NCBI GenBank assembly: GCA_002841395.1
Contig: PGZM01000002.1
Coordinates: 1 to 64,000 of the forward strand
DNA: 64,000 bases
DNA from: Firmicutes bacterium HGW-Firmicutes-9
Lineage (GTDB): Bacteria > Bacillota > Clostridia > Christensenellales > CAG-138
Reading direction: 5' to 3'
A program made the translations under genes and the position numbers. The notes below the pieces were generated by a model. The model was not told the DNA's origin. It saw nothing but the letters and a program-made list of their open reading frames with translations, and did no database searches. Below are positions 16,722-25,527 of this stretch, in pieces; position 1 is the stretch's first letter, and every line of letters starts with the position of its first letter.

Positions 16722-18800
16722 ATGGCAAATTGGCCGTATGAGTCGATTCATGACGGATATACGATCGTCAACGGTTCACTTTCTGGAACGGCGGCAAGCA
16801 AAATTTCCTGCTGGCTGGAATACAAGATCGTTTCGCAGTCTGTTGTTAACAACACATCTACCATTCGGTTCTATGTGTTTCTGGCAACCTCAGGGAACAC
16901 GTCGCAGTTTGATGTCTACTGCAACAATGTAGATTCAAATTCCCGTGGCGCGATGAGCGTATCGGTCGACGGAAGCGTAGTTTACAACCGCACAAGCAGA
17001 GGATTCGCAATCTCACGCATTCCTTACCGGGACGAATACATCACGCAGTATCAGGAACCCTACGATACGGCGCTGGGCTACCAGTACCTCATGATCCTGA
17101 CCGACAATGCGAGCACAGAGAGCGAAGCATATGGCGAATGTACGGTCGCCCACAACTCGGATGGAACAAGGCAGACATCGATTTCTTTCGTTGCGAACTG
17201 TACGTATTCGTCGGCGATCGGTTCGGTCAGCGGATCGCTGAGCATCACATTACCGGCGATTCCACGGGTAACTACTCCGAGCGTACCGAGCGTGACGCTT
17301 GGCAATGTGGCAACGATCACTCTTACACCCGCGTCAAGCGCGTTTCTACATACCTTACGGGCGAAGTTTGGTTCGCGCGCGGAGACGACGATCGCGGCCC
17401 AAACCTCAACAACTAACATTTCGTGGACGCCGTCACTGGACGAAGCCAATGCTGCGCCGAATGCGACGAGCGTCGCAGGGACGCTATATTGCGATACCTA
17501 CTCCAACGGGGTACTTCTTGGCACAACGCAGACGAGCATTACTGCCGCGATCCCAGCTTCTGTTGTGCCAACAGGATCGATCTGGTTCTCCGAGGCGGAG
17601 GAGGAGCTAGCAACACAATTTGGTTGCTTTGTTCAGCGAAAGAGTAAGTTAAGCGTCAGCATTTCCGCTGCCGGCGTTTACGGTTCGTCGATTTCATCAA
17701 TCTCGACCACGGTCAACGGGGCGACATACTCGGGGAACTCTTTCACGACGAACGAACTAACCACAGTTGGATCGAATACGATCCGCGCGACGGTTACGGA
17801 CAGTCGGGGACGAACTACTGTTCTGACAGGAACGTTCGAAGTCGTGGCGTATGATTCACCATCCGTCCAGTCAGTTTCGGTCTTTCGGTGCGACGCTGCA
17901 GGGAATGCGAGTAACACAGGAACATATGCCATGGTGGCGGTAACCGGTGCGATCTCCTCTGTAAATAACAAGAACACCCGCGTACTCAAGATTGGGTATA
18001 AGCGCAAGAGCGAAACGTACTACACAGATACGACGATCGCTCTTTCTAACTATGCCGTAAATGGTTCATACCGAATCGGCGGTAGCCTGTCGAACCAGTA
18101 TACCTACGATATTCGAGTTACGCTCGGAGATTATTTCGGCGAAGCATATGGATACACCGACCTAAGCACAGCGGAAGTCATTCTCTCCGTGCGCAGCACC
18201 GGCCTAGGACTCGCGGTTGGCAAGGTTGCCGAGGAGGACAGCTTCGATGTTGGCTGGCCTGCGCGGTTCCGTGAGAATGTGCAGTTTGACGATAGTTTGG
18301 TCTTCTCGAGCGTTTTGTGGTTGGCAAACCTCATCTTCCCGGTGGGGAGTATCCGCATGACGGTATCCGCCGCAGATGAAAGTACATTCCTCGGCGGAAC
18401 ATGGATAAGATGGGGCACAGGGCGAGTACCGGTTGGAGTGAACCTCTCTGACACGAACTTCAGCACCGTGGAGAAAACAGGCGGCGCGAATACGCATACG
18501 CTATCTGCGGCGGAGATGCCGTCACACAACCACTCGTTCAGTGGTTCGGTGACGGTGAACGCCAATGGCGCGCATACTCATCAGGCATCTGCAGGGTCGT
18601 ATAAGGTTGGCAGCGGATCTGCTTCTACTTATTACTATATGACGAATGGTGGAACAACCAGCGGACAGACGACCGGGTCCGGTGGGTCGCATGATCACAC
18701 GGGCTCCGTGTCCGGTTCGGTTGGCAGCAACGGCAGCGGCGCGACGCACAACAACCTTCAGCCCTATATCACATGCTATTTTTGGAAAAGGACGACATAG
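16722..18800 (+). CDS. Tail fiber / receptor-binding protein (DUF859-like) with collar domain
   Basis: 692 residues. The N-terminal ~520 residues are Ser/Thr-rich beta domains of the DUF859 siphovirus structural type (IPRVTTPSVPSVTLG, then Ig-like repeats). The C-terminus is a distinct phage collar/needle-tip domain: FPVGSIRMTVS, STFLGGTWIRWGTGRVPVG, LSAAEMPSHNHSF, several His-x-His motifs and a terminal NLQPYITCYFWKRT. It most likely recognises the host surface. AAGGA ribosome site, four bases after the Tal-like stop. The likely last gene of the tail module. Confidence 0.85.
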   Translation: MANWPYESIHDGYTIVNGSLSGTAASKISCWLEYKIVSQSVVNNTSTIRFYVFLATSGNTSQFDVYCNNVDSNSRGAMSVSVDGSVVYNRTSRGFAISRIPYRDEYITQYQEPYDTALGYQYLMILTDNASTESEAYGECTVAHNSDGTRQTSISFVANCTYSSAIGSVSGSLSITLPAIPRVTTPSVPSVTLGNVATITLTPASSAFLHTLRAKFGSRAETTIAAQTSTTNISWTPSLDEANAAPNATSVAGTLYCDTYSNGVLLGTTQTSITAAIPASVVPTGSIWFSEAEEELATQFGCFVQRKSKLSVSISAAGVYGSSISSISTTVNGATYSGNSFTTNELTTVGSNTIRATVTDSRGRTTVLTGTFEVVAYDSPSVQSVSVFRCDAAGNASNTGTYAMVAVTGAISSVNNKNTRVLKIGYKRKSETYYTDTTIALSNYAVNGSYRIGGSLSNQYTYDIRVTLGDYFGEAYGYTDLSTAEVILSVRSTGLGLAVGKVAEEDSFDVGWPARFRENVQFDDSLVFSSVLWLANLIFPVGSIRMTVSAADESTFLGGTWIRWGTGRVPVGVNLSDTNFSTVEKTGGANTHTLSAAEMPSHNHSFSGSVTVNANGAHTHQASAGSYKVGSGSASTYYYMTNGGTTSGQTTGSGGSHDHTGSVSGSVGSNGSGATHNNLQPYITCYFWKRTT

Positions 18801-18850
18801 GGCTTACATATAAATAGAAAGGGCCCTCCTTGCGGAGCACCCAAAATAGC

Positions 18851-18890
18851 GAAAGGCACTCAGCCGGGGGGAAGAGTGCCTTTCTAATTT
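18851..18890 (+). terminator. Terminator after the tail module
   Basis: Perfect ten-base stem GAAAGGCACT (18851-18860) / AGTGCCTTTC (18875-18884) with a 14-base loop, followed by TAATTT. The remaining gap to 19039 shows nothing else I can support. Confidence 0.75.
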
Positions 18891-19039
18891 GCATGGTAAA
18901 TCTTGTTAGGGATTGGGACATACCGGGTAGGTAGGTTGTGTATACCATGCAAGCTTTGATGTACCTGCATCATAGCAGATTTTTCTCGGAAATACCATGA
19001 AGAAACCATGAATTTATCTGATTCGAAACGGAGGAAGTA

Positions 19040-19792
19040 ATGGATTTCACGCGCAATTTGAAGAAGGGCACGTCCGGCGAGGACGTGCTTTTTTGTAAGC
19101 AAAAGCTACTGGAACTTGGGTTCTATGGCGACCATATTACGACGGTTACCAAGAAGGCGTTCGGTGCAGACACGCTGGAGGCTGTGAAACGATTCCAGGC
19201 CCAAGCCGCGCTGACCGTCGATGGAGTGATCGGGAAAGAAACGTGGGCGGCTCTGATTGACGGAACGATTACTGAGACGGAGCCGATCACAAAGGATACG
19301 GTATCGGATAAAGCAGCCGCGATCTGCGCACTGGCGCTGACGCGCATCGGAGACCTGTATGTTTGGGGCGCGTCTGGTTTGACCAATCTCACAGACTCAA
19401 AGATTCAAGCGATGGACGAGGAGTTCGCGCGCGCGATCACTTTTCGCGATAGCCAGTACAAAGCAGGGTTCGCCGATCTCATGGCGCATGACTGTTCCGG
19501 TTTTCTCTCCTGGCTCATGCGCGAGACGGGGATTTGGGATGATCGTAAGAATTGCGATGGACTTTGGGCGTTGTGCGACGTGGTCGCGCGCAATGAACTG
19601 ATCGCGGGCGATTTCCTGTTCCGAAACAGCACCACGAATGCCGAGGATGAAACGCATGTCGGCCTTTATTTAGGGCGTGGCATAGTGATCCACGCGAAAG
19701 GCCGCGATATGGGCGTCGTGGTGGAGGGCATCAATCAGGGCGGCAGCGGTTACTGGCATAAATGCGGACGTTTCAAGCTCTTATATCAATAA
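19040..19792 (+). CDS. Endolysin: peptidoglycan-binding domain plus NlpC/P60 peptidase
   Basis: 250 residues. Residues 1-75 are a PG_binding_1 domain (GTSGEDVLFCKQKLLELGFY, FQAQAALTVDGVIGKETWAAL). Residues 90-250 are an NlpC/P60-type papain-like peptidase with nucleophile Cys152 in HDCSGF, His206 in THVGLY and a third polar position near His218 (IVIHAKG). It cleaves cell-wall peptides to release progeny. No signal peptide, so export depends on a holin. GGAGG ribosome site. First gene of the lysis module. Confidence 0.92.
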   Translation: MDFTRNLKKGTSGEDVLFCKQKLLELGFYGDHITTVTKKAFGADTLEAVKRFQAQAALTVDGVIGKETWAALIDGTITETEPITKDTVSDKAAAICALALTRIGDLYVWGASGLTNLTDSKIQAMDEEFARAITFRDSQYKAGFADLMAHDCSGFLSWLMRETGIWDDRKNCDGLWALCDVVARNELIAGDFLFRNSTTNAEDETHVGLYLGRGIVIHAKGRDMGVVVEGINQGGSGYWHKCGRFKLLYQ

Positions 19793-19808
19793 AAGCGGAG
19801 GAAACAAG

Positions 19809-20111
19809 TTGGATTACATCGGAGAGATCATTTCGGGCGTATTCGCTTTGCTGGTCGTATTGCTCGAGGTGCGCGTGGCCCGTGACCGAAAGCAAACGGA
19901 GAAGCGAGCCGCTGTTCGCGCAAAGGAGTCAAAGCTTGCTATGAAGATGCAGGACGCCAGTTTATCGCTTTCTTTGGCAACGGCTATCGCCGTTGAGCGT
20001 GGCGAAACGAACGGCGAGATGAAGACCGCGCGCGAGAAAGCGGAAACCGCGCAAGAGGAATATGAAGATTTTGTCCATGAGCTTGCCTCGGAGCAGGCTA
20101 CATCAATCTAG
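19809..20111 (+). CDS. Small membrane protein of the lysis module
   Basis: 100 residues starting at TTG behind GGAGG. One N-terminal transmembrane segment (IISGVFALLVVLLEVRVA, about 7-24), then a long basic/acidic helix with coiled-coil character. The topology (one membrane segment, charged helical tail) fits an accessory holin or spanin-like factor; I do not recognise the family. Confidence 0.65.
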   Translation: MDYIGEIISGVFALLVVLLEVRVARDRKQTEKRAAVRAKESKLAMKMQDASLSLSLATAIAVERGETNGEMKTAREKAETAQEEYEDFVHELASEQATSI

Positions 20112-20122
20112 GAGGAACTGAA

Positions 20123-20602
20123 ATGAAAAAGAAACTGATTCTGGTCCTGATCGCGTTTTTGATGCTCGCGTTGCCCGTCGTCGCGCTGGCGGACACCGGT
20201 GGGACCGCAGATGCCACCGTTACCGATATCCTGATCGAAAATACCGTGAATATAGCCGCGGCATTTTTTATTGCGCTGATCGGCGTGTTTGGCGCATGGT
20301 TGACCGAGAAACTTGGTAAGGCGACGCAACTCGATACCGTCAATCACGCGCAGCAGGAGCTGATCAAGCTCGCGCAGATCACGGTCGGCGAGCTGAAACA
20401 AACGGTTGTTGACGGCATGAAGGCCGCGCACAAGGATGGAAAATTGACCAAGGAAGAGATCGCGCAACTCGGTCAACTGCTCTACGAAAAGACCACAGCG
20501 AAGCTCTCCGCATCCGCGATGGACGTGCTGACCGCCGCGCAGGTGGATGTCTCTGCGCTGATCACCGGTACGGCGGAACATTTGATTGCTGGAATGAAGT
20601 AA
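20123..20602 (+). CDS. Phage holin, LLH family
   Basis: 159 residues: an N-terminal signal-anchor (LILVLIAFLMLALPVVALA), a second membrane helix (NIAAAFFIALIGVFGAWL) and a C-terminal amphipathic domain (EELIKLAQITVGELKQTVVDG, KLTKEEIAQLGQLLYEKT) characteristic of LLH-type holins. It would perforate the membrane to let the endolysin reach the wall. GGAGG ribosome site; a terminator follows the gene. Confidence 0.8.
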   Translation: MKKKLILVLIAFLMLALPVVALADTGGTADATVTDILIENTVNIAAAFFIALIGVFGAWLTEKLGKATQLDTVNHAQQELIKLAQITVGELKQTVVDGMKAAHKDGKLTKEEIAQLGQLLYEKTTAKLSASAMDVLTAAQVDVSALITGTAEHLIAGMK

Positions 20603-20626
20603 ACGGCAACTGTATATCGAGAATTG

Positions 20627-20653
20627 GAGCGTCTTTCGAGGCGCTCTTTTTTT
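20627..20653 (+). terminator. Terminator of the lysis module
   Basis: GAGCGTC and GGCGCTC form a stem around TTTCGA, followed by eight T. It ends late transcription just before the recombination cassette. Confidence 0.8.
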
Positions 20654-20666
20654 CGTTGGAGGAGAT

Positions 20667-21092
20667 ATGACACTAAAGGAACGAGAAGAAATCCTGCACT
20701 TACGGTTCGAAGGTATGAGTTATACGCAAATTTCGGACAAACTACGCATTTCCCGGAATACGGTGAAATCGATCTGCCAGAGAATGGGGATCCAGCCAGC
20801 TGAGGTCACAGGGGAGAATCACGATGCTGATCACTGCAAATTATGTGGAGCAGCCCTTGTTCAGAATGCAACTGGCAAACGAAAACAGTTTTGTTCAGAT
20901 CTTTGCCGGAGAACATGGTGGACACAGCATCAAGACAATCGGAGTTTGAAGTCCGCCGTCAAAGCAAAGTGCGCTTTCTGCGGCCGTGGTTTCGAGTACT
21001 ATGAAAAGAATCACAGAAAATACTGCTGCCATGCCTGCTATATACATGCTCGCTTTGGGGATAAGAAAACACATGACAAACGAGCAGTTTGA
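20667..21092 (+). CDS. Helix-turn-helix protein with two zinc fingers
   Basis: 141 residues. The N-terminal 45 residues form a helix-turn-helix of the sigma-70 region 4/resolvase-like kind (YTQISDKLRISRNTVKSIC). Two cysteine clusters follow: CKLCG with CSDLC, and CAFCG with CCHAC. Genes like this precede tandem serine recombinases in many clostridial prophages, where they are often labelled sigma factor-like. It could regulate or assist the recombinases; no direct evidence. Strong GGAGGAG ribosome site. Confidence 0.75.
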   Translation: MTLKEREEILHLRFEGMSYTQISDKLRISRNTVKSICQRMGIQPAEVTGENHDADHCKLCGAALVQNATGKRKQFCSDLCRRTWWTQHQDNRSLKSAVKAKCAFCGRGFEYYEKNHRKYCCHACYIHARFGDKKTHDKRAV

Positions 21093-21267
21093 ACGAGAGT
21101 TGCGATATCGCGTATCGATGGCAGTGGCTAATTGTATGCTGCGGAAAGGGCTGATTTCGCAGGCTGAACACGAAACCTTCGATGCTCTTATGATCGAGAA
21201 GCACCAACCGCCGATCGGGAATATCTTGCTCAAAACATCTGTTGATAAATTGCCGAGTGAGAGCTAA
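21073..21267 (+). CDS. Small conserved recombinase-cassette protein
   Basis: 64 residues from the ATG at 21073, overlapping the preceding gene by 20 bases. It is helical (FERELRYRVSMAVANCMLRKGLI) with a SHOCT-like ending (SQAEHETFDALMIEKHQPPIG), a pattern seen in small proteins encoded just before large serine recombinases in Clostridia. Function unknown; an accessory or directionality role is possible. The ribosome site is weak, so expression may depend on coupling. Confidence 0.65.
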   Translation: MTNEQFERELRYRVSMAVANCMLRKGLISQAEHETFDALMIEKHQPPIGNILLKTSVDKLPSES

Positions 21268-21292
21268 TATGCCACATGATAGGAGCATAGGT

Positions 21293-22630
21293 ATGAATCG
21301 AGTGATACACAAAGTACAGCCAACGATTCCGGCAATCCCGCAACGGTTGCGGGTGGCCGCCTATGCTCGCGTTTCTAATGTTAAAATGGCTATGGTTGAA
21401 TCTCTGGCGGCTCAAGTCAGTTACTACAGCGCGCACATACAGCGAAACCCGCAATGGATCTACGTTGGGGTATATGCGGACGAGGGTCTATCAGGCACGA
21501 AAGACAATCGTCCTGAATTTCAGCGGCTGATATCCGATTGCTACGCTGGAAAGATCGACATGGTGATCACGAAATCGCTCAGCCGATTTTCGCGAAACAC
21601 GCTGGATACGCTGAATATCCTACGTGAACTGAAACAAAGAGGCGTGGATGTGTTCTTTGAACGGGAGAACATCCACAGTAATTCAGGGGATGGCGAGCTG
21701 ATGCTCACCATCCTCTCTTCATATGCGCAGGAAGAAAGTCGTTCCGCCTCTGAAAATATTAAATGGCGGATTCGAAAAAAGTTCGAGCAGGGCGAAATCT
21801 CGGGATGGTGTCAATTGTATGGGTATACGATACGGCGCGGCAAAATTACGATCGACGATTACAAAGCGGCGGTCGTACACAGAATATTTTCAGAATATCT
21901 TGCAGGTGACAGCGCTACCTTGATTGCGAAACGGCTTAGACTCGAGGGCGTTCCCTGTGAACAGGGGGGACAGTGGAAGCAGTTTACGGTTTCGGAAATA
22001 CTCAGGAATGAAAAGTATACCGGCAATCAACTCTTGCAGAAGACGTTCACGAAAGACCATCTATCCAAACGCTCAAAGAAGAACCAAGGCGAGTTGCCGT
22101 TCTTTCTGGTCGAGAACGCGCATCCCGCGATTATTGATGCTGATACATATCAGCACGCGATGAAGCGCATGGAGAGCAATCAAAAGACAGCCAAACGCCC
22201 TGAACCGAAGATGGATAATCAGCTGTTCCGGCGAAAAATCGTTTGCTCACAATGCGGCAGGCACTTCATTCGTAAGAACACAAACGGAACGCCAGGGTAC
22301 GTTTGCAGTACTTATTCAGCGGAAGGGAAGGACTTTTGTCTGAGCAAAAAGATACCAGAGACAACTCTGGTCGAATTTTCATTAATAGCGCTGGGAATAC
22401 CTGAGTTTGATAAAGAACTCTTTGATAAAGAGATCGACCATATTGTCGCACGATACCCTAACGATTTAGCATTCGTATTTCGTGACGGCCATATCTGTGA
22501 GTATACATGGGAAGACCGATCCCGGGCGGAAAGCTGGACGGAAGAAATGAAAAAGTCAGCAGGGGATAAAACCAGATCTAGGGAAGGGAGCAATTCTCAT
22601 GGAAGCCATCAAGAAAGTCACGAAGATTGA
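21293..22630 (+). CDS. Large serine recombinase 1
   Basis: 445 residues from the ATG at 21293, which has AGGAG seven bases upstream; an ATG-like frame opening 17 codons earlier has none. Resolvase catalytic domain with nucleophile Ser28 in YARVSN, plus DEGLSGT and SRFSRNTLDTL; a recombinase domain follows, then a zinc ribbon (CSQCG, with partner cysteines near VCSTY and FC). The coiled-coil region is short and the total is smaller than most integrases of this class. It overlaps the second recombinase by 32 bases, so both are made together. Probable role: prophage integration/excision. Confidence 0.92.
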   Translation: MNRVIHKVQPTIPAIPQRLRVAAYARVSNVKMAMVESLAAQVSYYSAHIQRNPQWIYVGVYADEGLSGTKDNRPEFQRLISDCYAGKIDMVITKSLSRFSRNTLDTLNILRELKQRGVDVFFERENIHSNSGDGELMLTILSSYAQEESRSASENIKWRIRKKFEQGEISGWCQLYGYTIRRGKITIDDYKAAVVHRIFSEYLAGDSATLIAKRLRLEGVPCEQGGQWKQFTVSEILRNEKYTGNQLLQKTFTKDHLSKRSKKNQGELPFFLVENAHPAIIDADTYQHAMKRMESNQKTAKRPEPKMDNQLFRRKIVCSQCGRHFIRKNTNGTPGYVCSTYSAEGKDFCLSKKIPETTLVEFSLIALGIPEFDKELFDKEIDHIVARYPNDLAFVFRDGHICEYTWEDRSRAESWTEEMKKSAGDKTRSREGSNSHGSHQESHED

Positions 22631-24155
22631 TCGCGCGGTCGTTGCCAAAGCATCAGCACATCAACCGATTGCGAGCTTGCGTCGTGTTGCCGCATATGCG
22701 CGGGTATCGACTGACAGCGACGAGCAATTCACAAGCTTTGAGGCGCAGGTAGACTATTACACCCGTCAGATCACCGCAAATGCGGACTGGGCTTTGGTCG
22801 AAGTCTATACGGACGAAGGCATCAGCGGGACGAACACGAAGAAGCGCGATGGTTTTAACCGCATGATCGCGGACGCGCTTTCGGGTAAGATTGATCTGAT
22901 CATAACGAAAAGCATCTCGCGTTTTGCCAGAAACACCGTCGATACGCTGACTGCGGTTCGACAGTTGAAGGAGAAGGGGGTAGAGGTATATTTTGAGAAA
23001 GAGAACATCTACACCATGGACTCCAAAGGCGAGCTCCTGATCACGATCATGAGCTCGCTCGCGCAGGAAGAAAGCCGGTCGATCAGCGAAAACGTCGCCT
23101 GGGGCAAACGCGCAAAGTGCGAGGAGGGTAAGGTCTATCTTCCTTACAAACAGTTTCTCGGCTACGAGAAGGGTCCTGACGGGCAGCCGCAGATCGTGGA
23201 GGAGCAGGCAAAGACGGTGCGGTTGATCTATTCGCTTTTTCTGGAAGGGCTTATGCCTTCAGGAATCGCAAAACGGCTGGAAGCCATGGGGATCTTATCC
23301 CCGGCTGGGAAGCAACGCTGGCAGACCAGCACGGTGGAAAGCATCCTGCGGAACGAGAAGTATAAGGGTGATGCGCTGTTGCAGAAAACCTTCTGCGTAG
23401 ACTTCCTGACCAAAAAGATGAAGCGCAACGAAGGCGAGTTACCGCAATACTATGTGGAGCAGAGCCACCCGGCGATCGTTTCACCCGAAGTCTTCGACGA
23501 GGTCCAGCAAGAGCTTAAGCGCCGCCGTGAAGCCCGCTACGTGGGCAGAGGCGGATGCTTTTCAAGTAAAATAGTTTGCGGAGAATGCGGTAGCTACTAC
23601 GGCAGGAAGGTGTGGCATAGTAACGATAAGTACAGAACTGTGATCTGGCGCTGCCAGCACAAATATGAGAACGGCGAGCCATGCAAAACGCCGCACGTGA
23701 CTGAAGATCAGATCAAGGCGGCGTTTGTAGCTGAGATGAACCGGGTGATTGCGAATAAGGAACAGGTGCTGTCTGACATCGGAATGCTGATTGAGACGTT
23801 GACCACTACCCATGAGCTGGAAGACAAGGAATCCGCTGCGGGTATGGAGCTAAAAGATGTATCCGCATCGATGCACAAGCTGGTGGATGATTATGCGCGA
23901 GCGTTGATCGAACAGAACGTGTACGACGACCGATACGCGGAGCTTCTGGCACAAAGCCGGACACTTGAGGAGCGGATCGCCGAGATAGGGGAACAACGTG
24001 AACAGCGGAAGGCAAGGAAGCGCGAGTTGGATTCGTTTTATAAGGTGCTGAAGGCGACAGGGCCGATTGTAGAGTTCGATGAAGAACTGTGGAATGTGGC
24101 GGTTGAGAAAATTATCGTTCAAACAGACGGAAAATTGCAGATTAAGAATCGATAA
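22599..24155 (+). CDS. Large serine recombinase 2 (probable prophage integrase)
   Basis: 518 residues. Catalytic Ser37 in YARVSTDSDE, followed by DEGISGT and SRFARNTVDTL; recombinase domain with ILRNEKYKGDALLQKTF; zinc ribbon CGECG and CQHKYENGEPC; and a long C-terminal coiled coil (residues ~400-490) that in this class controls synapsis. Full-length and intact. Strong GGGAAGGGAG ribosome site. It is the last prophage gene, so an attachment site is expected immediately downstream. Confidence 0.93.
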   Translation: MEAIKKVTKIDRAVVAKASAHQPIASLRRVAAYARVSTDSDEQFTSFEAQVDYYTRQITANADWALVEVYTDEGISGTNTKKRDGFNRMIADALSGKIDLIITKSISRFARNTVDTLTAVRQLKEKGVEVYFEKENIYTMDSKGELLITIMSSLAQEESRSISENVAWGKRAKCEEGKVYLPYKQFLGYEKGPDGQPQIVEEQAKTVRLIYSLFLEGLMPSGIAKRLEAMGILSPAGKQRWQTSTVESILRNEKYKGDALLQKTFCVDFLTKKMKRNEGELPQYYVEQSHPAIVSPEVFDEVQQELKRRREARYVGRGGCFSSKIVCGECGSYYGRKVWHSNDKYRTVIWRCQHKYENGEPCKTPHVTEDQIKAAFVAEMNRVIANKEQVLSDIGMLIETLTTTHELEDKESAAGMELKDVSASMHKLVDDYARALIEQNVYDDRYAELLAQSRTLEERIAEIGEQREQRKARKRELDSFYKVLKATGPIVEFDEELWNVAVEKIIVQTDGKLQIKNR

Positions 24156-24215
24156 AAATCTGAAGTGCCAGGAGACTAGATCACAGGCATTTTGTGTTTA
24201 CAATTGACTTAAAGC

Positions 24216-25526
24216 TTATGAATCTGCTCCCTCACTAGGAGCGGCTTCTTTGCTTAATGCAGCGAATCTTGCTTCCATTGTTGGATTGCCACTTGCCAAC
24301 CTTTTAATTGATACATCTTGAGCCTTTTCATTAGCGAGGCGAAGATTTCTATCTGTTCCTAGTAATGCTTCTCTAGTCTTCTGTAGGTGGTCTATTGACT
24401 TATCAATTTCTTCAATCGCCAATTGGAATCGCCTTGATGCAAGGTCGTAATTCTTACCAAATGCCGACTTAAATCTATCTAGTTCGGCTTCAAAATTCGT
24501 GATATCAATGTTTTGTGCCTTAATCAGAGCCAACTCTGACTTGTACTTTAGCGAATTCTGTGCAGCATTACGTAATAATGTAATTATCGGTATAAAAAAC
24601 TGTGGTCGGACAACATACATTTTCGGAAAACGATATGAAACATCGACAATACCACCGTTATATAGTTCGCTATTTGGTTCAAGTAAAGAAACTAGGATGG
24701 CATATTCACAAGCTTTTTCGTTACGATCCTTATCCAACTCCTTGAAAAAGTCTTCGTTCTTCTTCTTTGTAGCGGTCTCATCACTTTCATTCTTCATTTC
24801 GAACATAATCGATATGAACTCGGTGCCTGAATTATCTGCTTCGCGGAATATATAATCCCCCTTACTGCCGGTTTTTGTATCAGAGTCTTTCTCGAAATAA
24901 GCCATGGGAAATGCCGCAGAGCGGATCCTTGCAAATTCTGTTTCGCAATGTTGCTCAAGTGTTTCTCCAACCATTTTTGTGGACATTTTTAATTTCATGT
25001 CTTTCAAACGCTCAATCGCATCATCACGATCTTTTATTTGAGTTTCGTATTTATCTTTTAGAGAAGATTCCAATAATTTCTGTTCAGATGCTTTTATCTC
25101 AAGATCGCGTTTCAGATCATCTCGTTCTTTTTCAATAGTGCCAAGGGCATCTTTAAGAGCTAATTGCTTAGAAATATCAGCTGTTTTTAATTCTTCCTTT
25201 AAACGAGCAATTTCTACATCTTTTTTCGACACCTCGTCGATTAGTTTTCCAGCGGCCGTAGCCGTTATGAGTTCTGTATTGGTTTTTAATTCGGATTTAA
25301 GACGTTCGATTTCGGCATCCTTTTTAGCTGTTTCTTTTTCCATTTGACCAGCGATTTTAGTCTCCGCGAGTTCGATGGCAGATTTTTTATCCTGATCAAA
25401 AAGTGCTAAACGATCATTTACCGCTTTTTCAAAAGCTTCATCTCGAACCTGATTAAGAATACTAGCATAATCAGCCTCATCAATATTGAATGTTTTTCCG
25501 CAATTGGGGCACTTGATATCTGACAT
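24216..25526 (-). CDS. DUF2130 protein with PD-(D/E)XK-like nuclease signature
   Basis: 436 residues. An N-terminal CPNCG pair (C6, C9) starts a small zinc-binding-like head, then ~150 residues of charged coiled coil (about 30-180). The conserved domain follows: VGETLEQHCETEF (187-199), D224 in KGDYIF and E243-x-K245 in FEMKNE, which reads as a PD-(D/E)XK nuclease core. The C-terminal part is helical again. DUF2130 proteins are uncharacterised; nuclease activity is inferred. The ATG follows GGAGG located in the overlapping end of the OLD frame, one base from that frame's stop, so the two genes form an operon. Confidence 0.82.
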   Translation of the reverse strand: MSDIKCPNCGKTFNIDEADYASILNQVRDEAFEKAVNDRLALFDQDKKSAIELAETKIAGQMEKETAKKDAEIERLKSELKTNTELITATAAGKLIDEVSKKDVEIARLKEELKTADISKQLALKDALGTIEKERDDLKRDLEIKASEQKLLESSLKDKYETQIKDRDDAIERLKDMKLKMSTKMVGETLEQHCETEFARIRSAAFPMAYFEKDSDTKTGSKGDYIFREADNSGTEFISIMFEMKNESDETATKKKNEDFFKELDKDRNEKACEYAILVSLLEPNSELYNGGIVDVSYRFPKMYVVRPQFFIPIITLLRNAAQNSLKYKSELALIKAQNIDITNFEAELDRFKSAFGKNYDLASRRFQLAIEEIDKSIDHLQKTREALLGTDRNLRLANEKAQDVSIKRLASGNPTMEARFAALSKEAAPSEGADS

Positions 25527-25527
25527 T

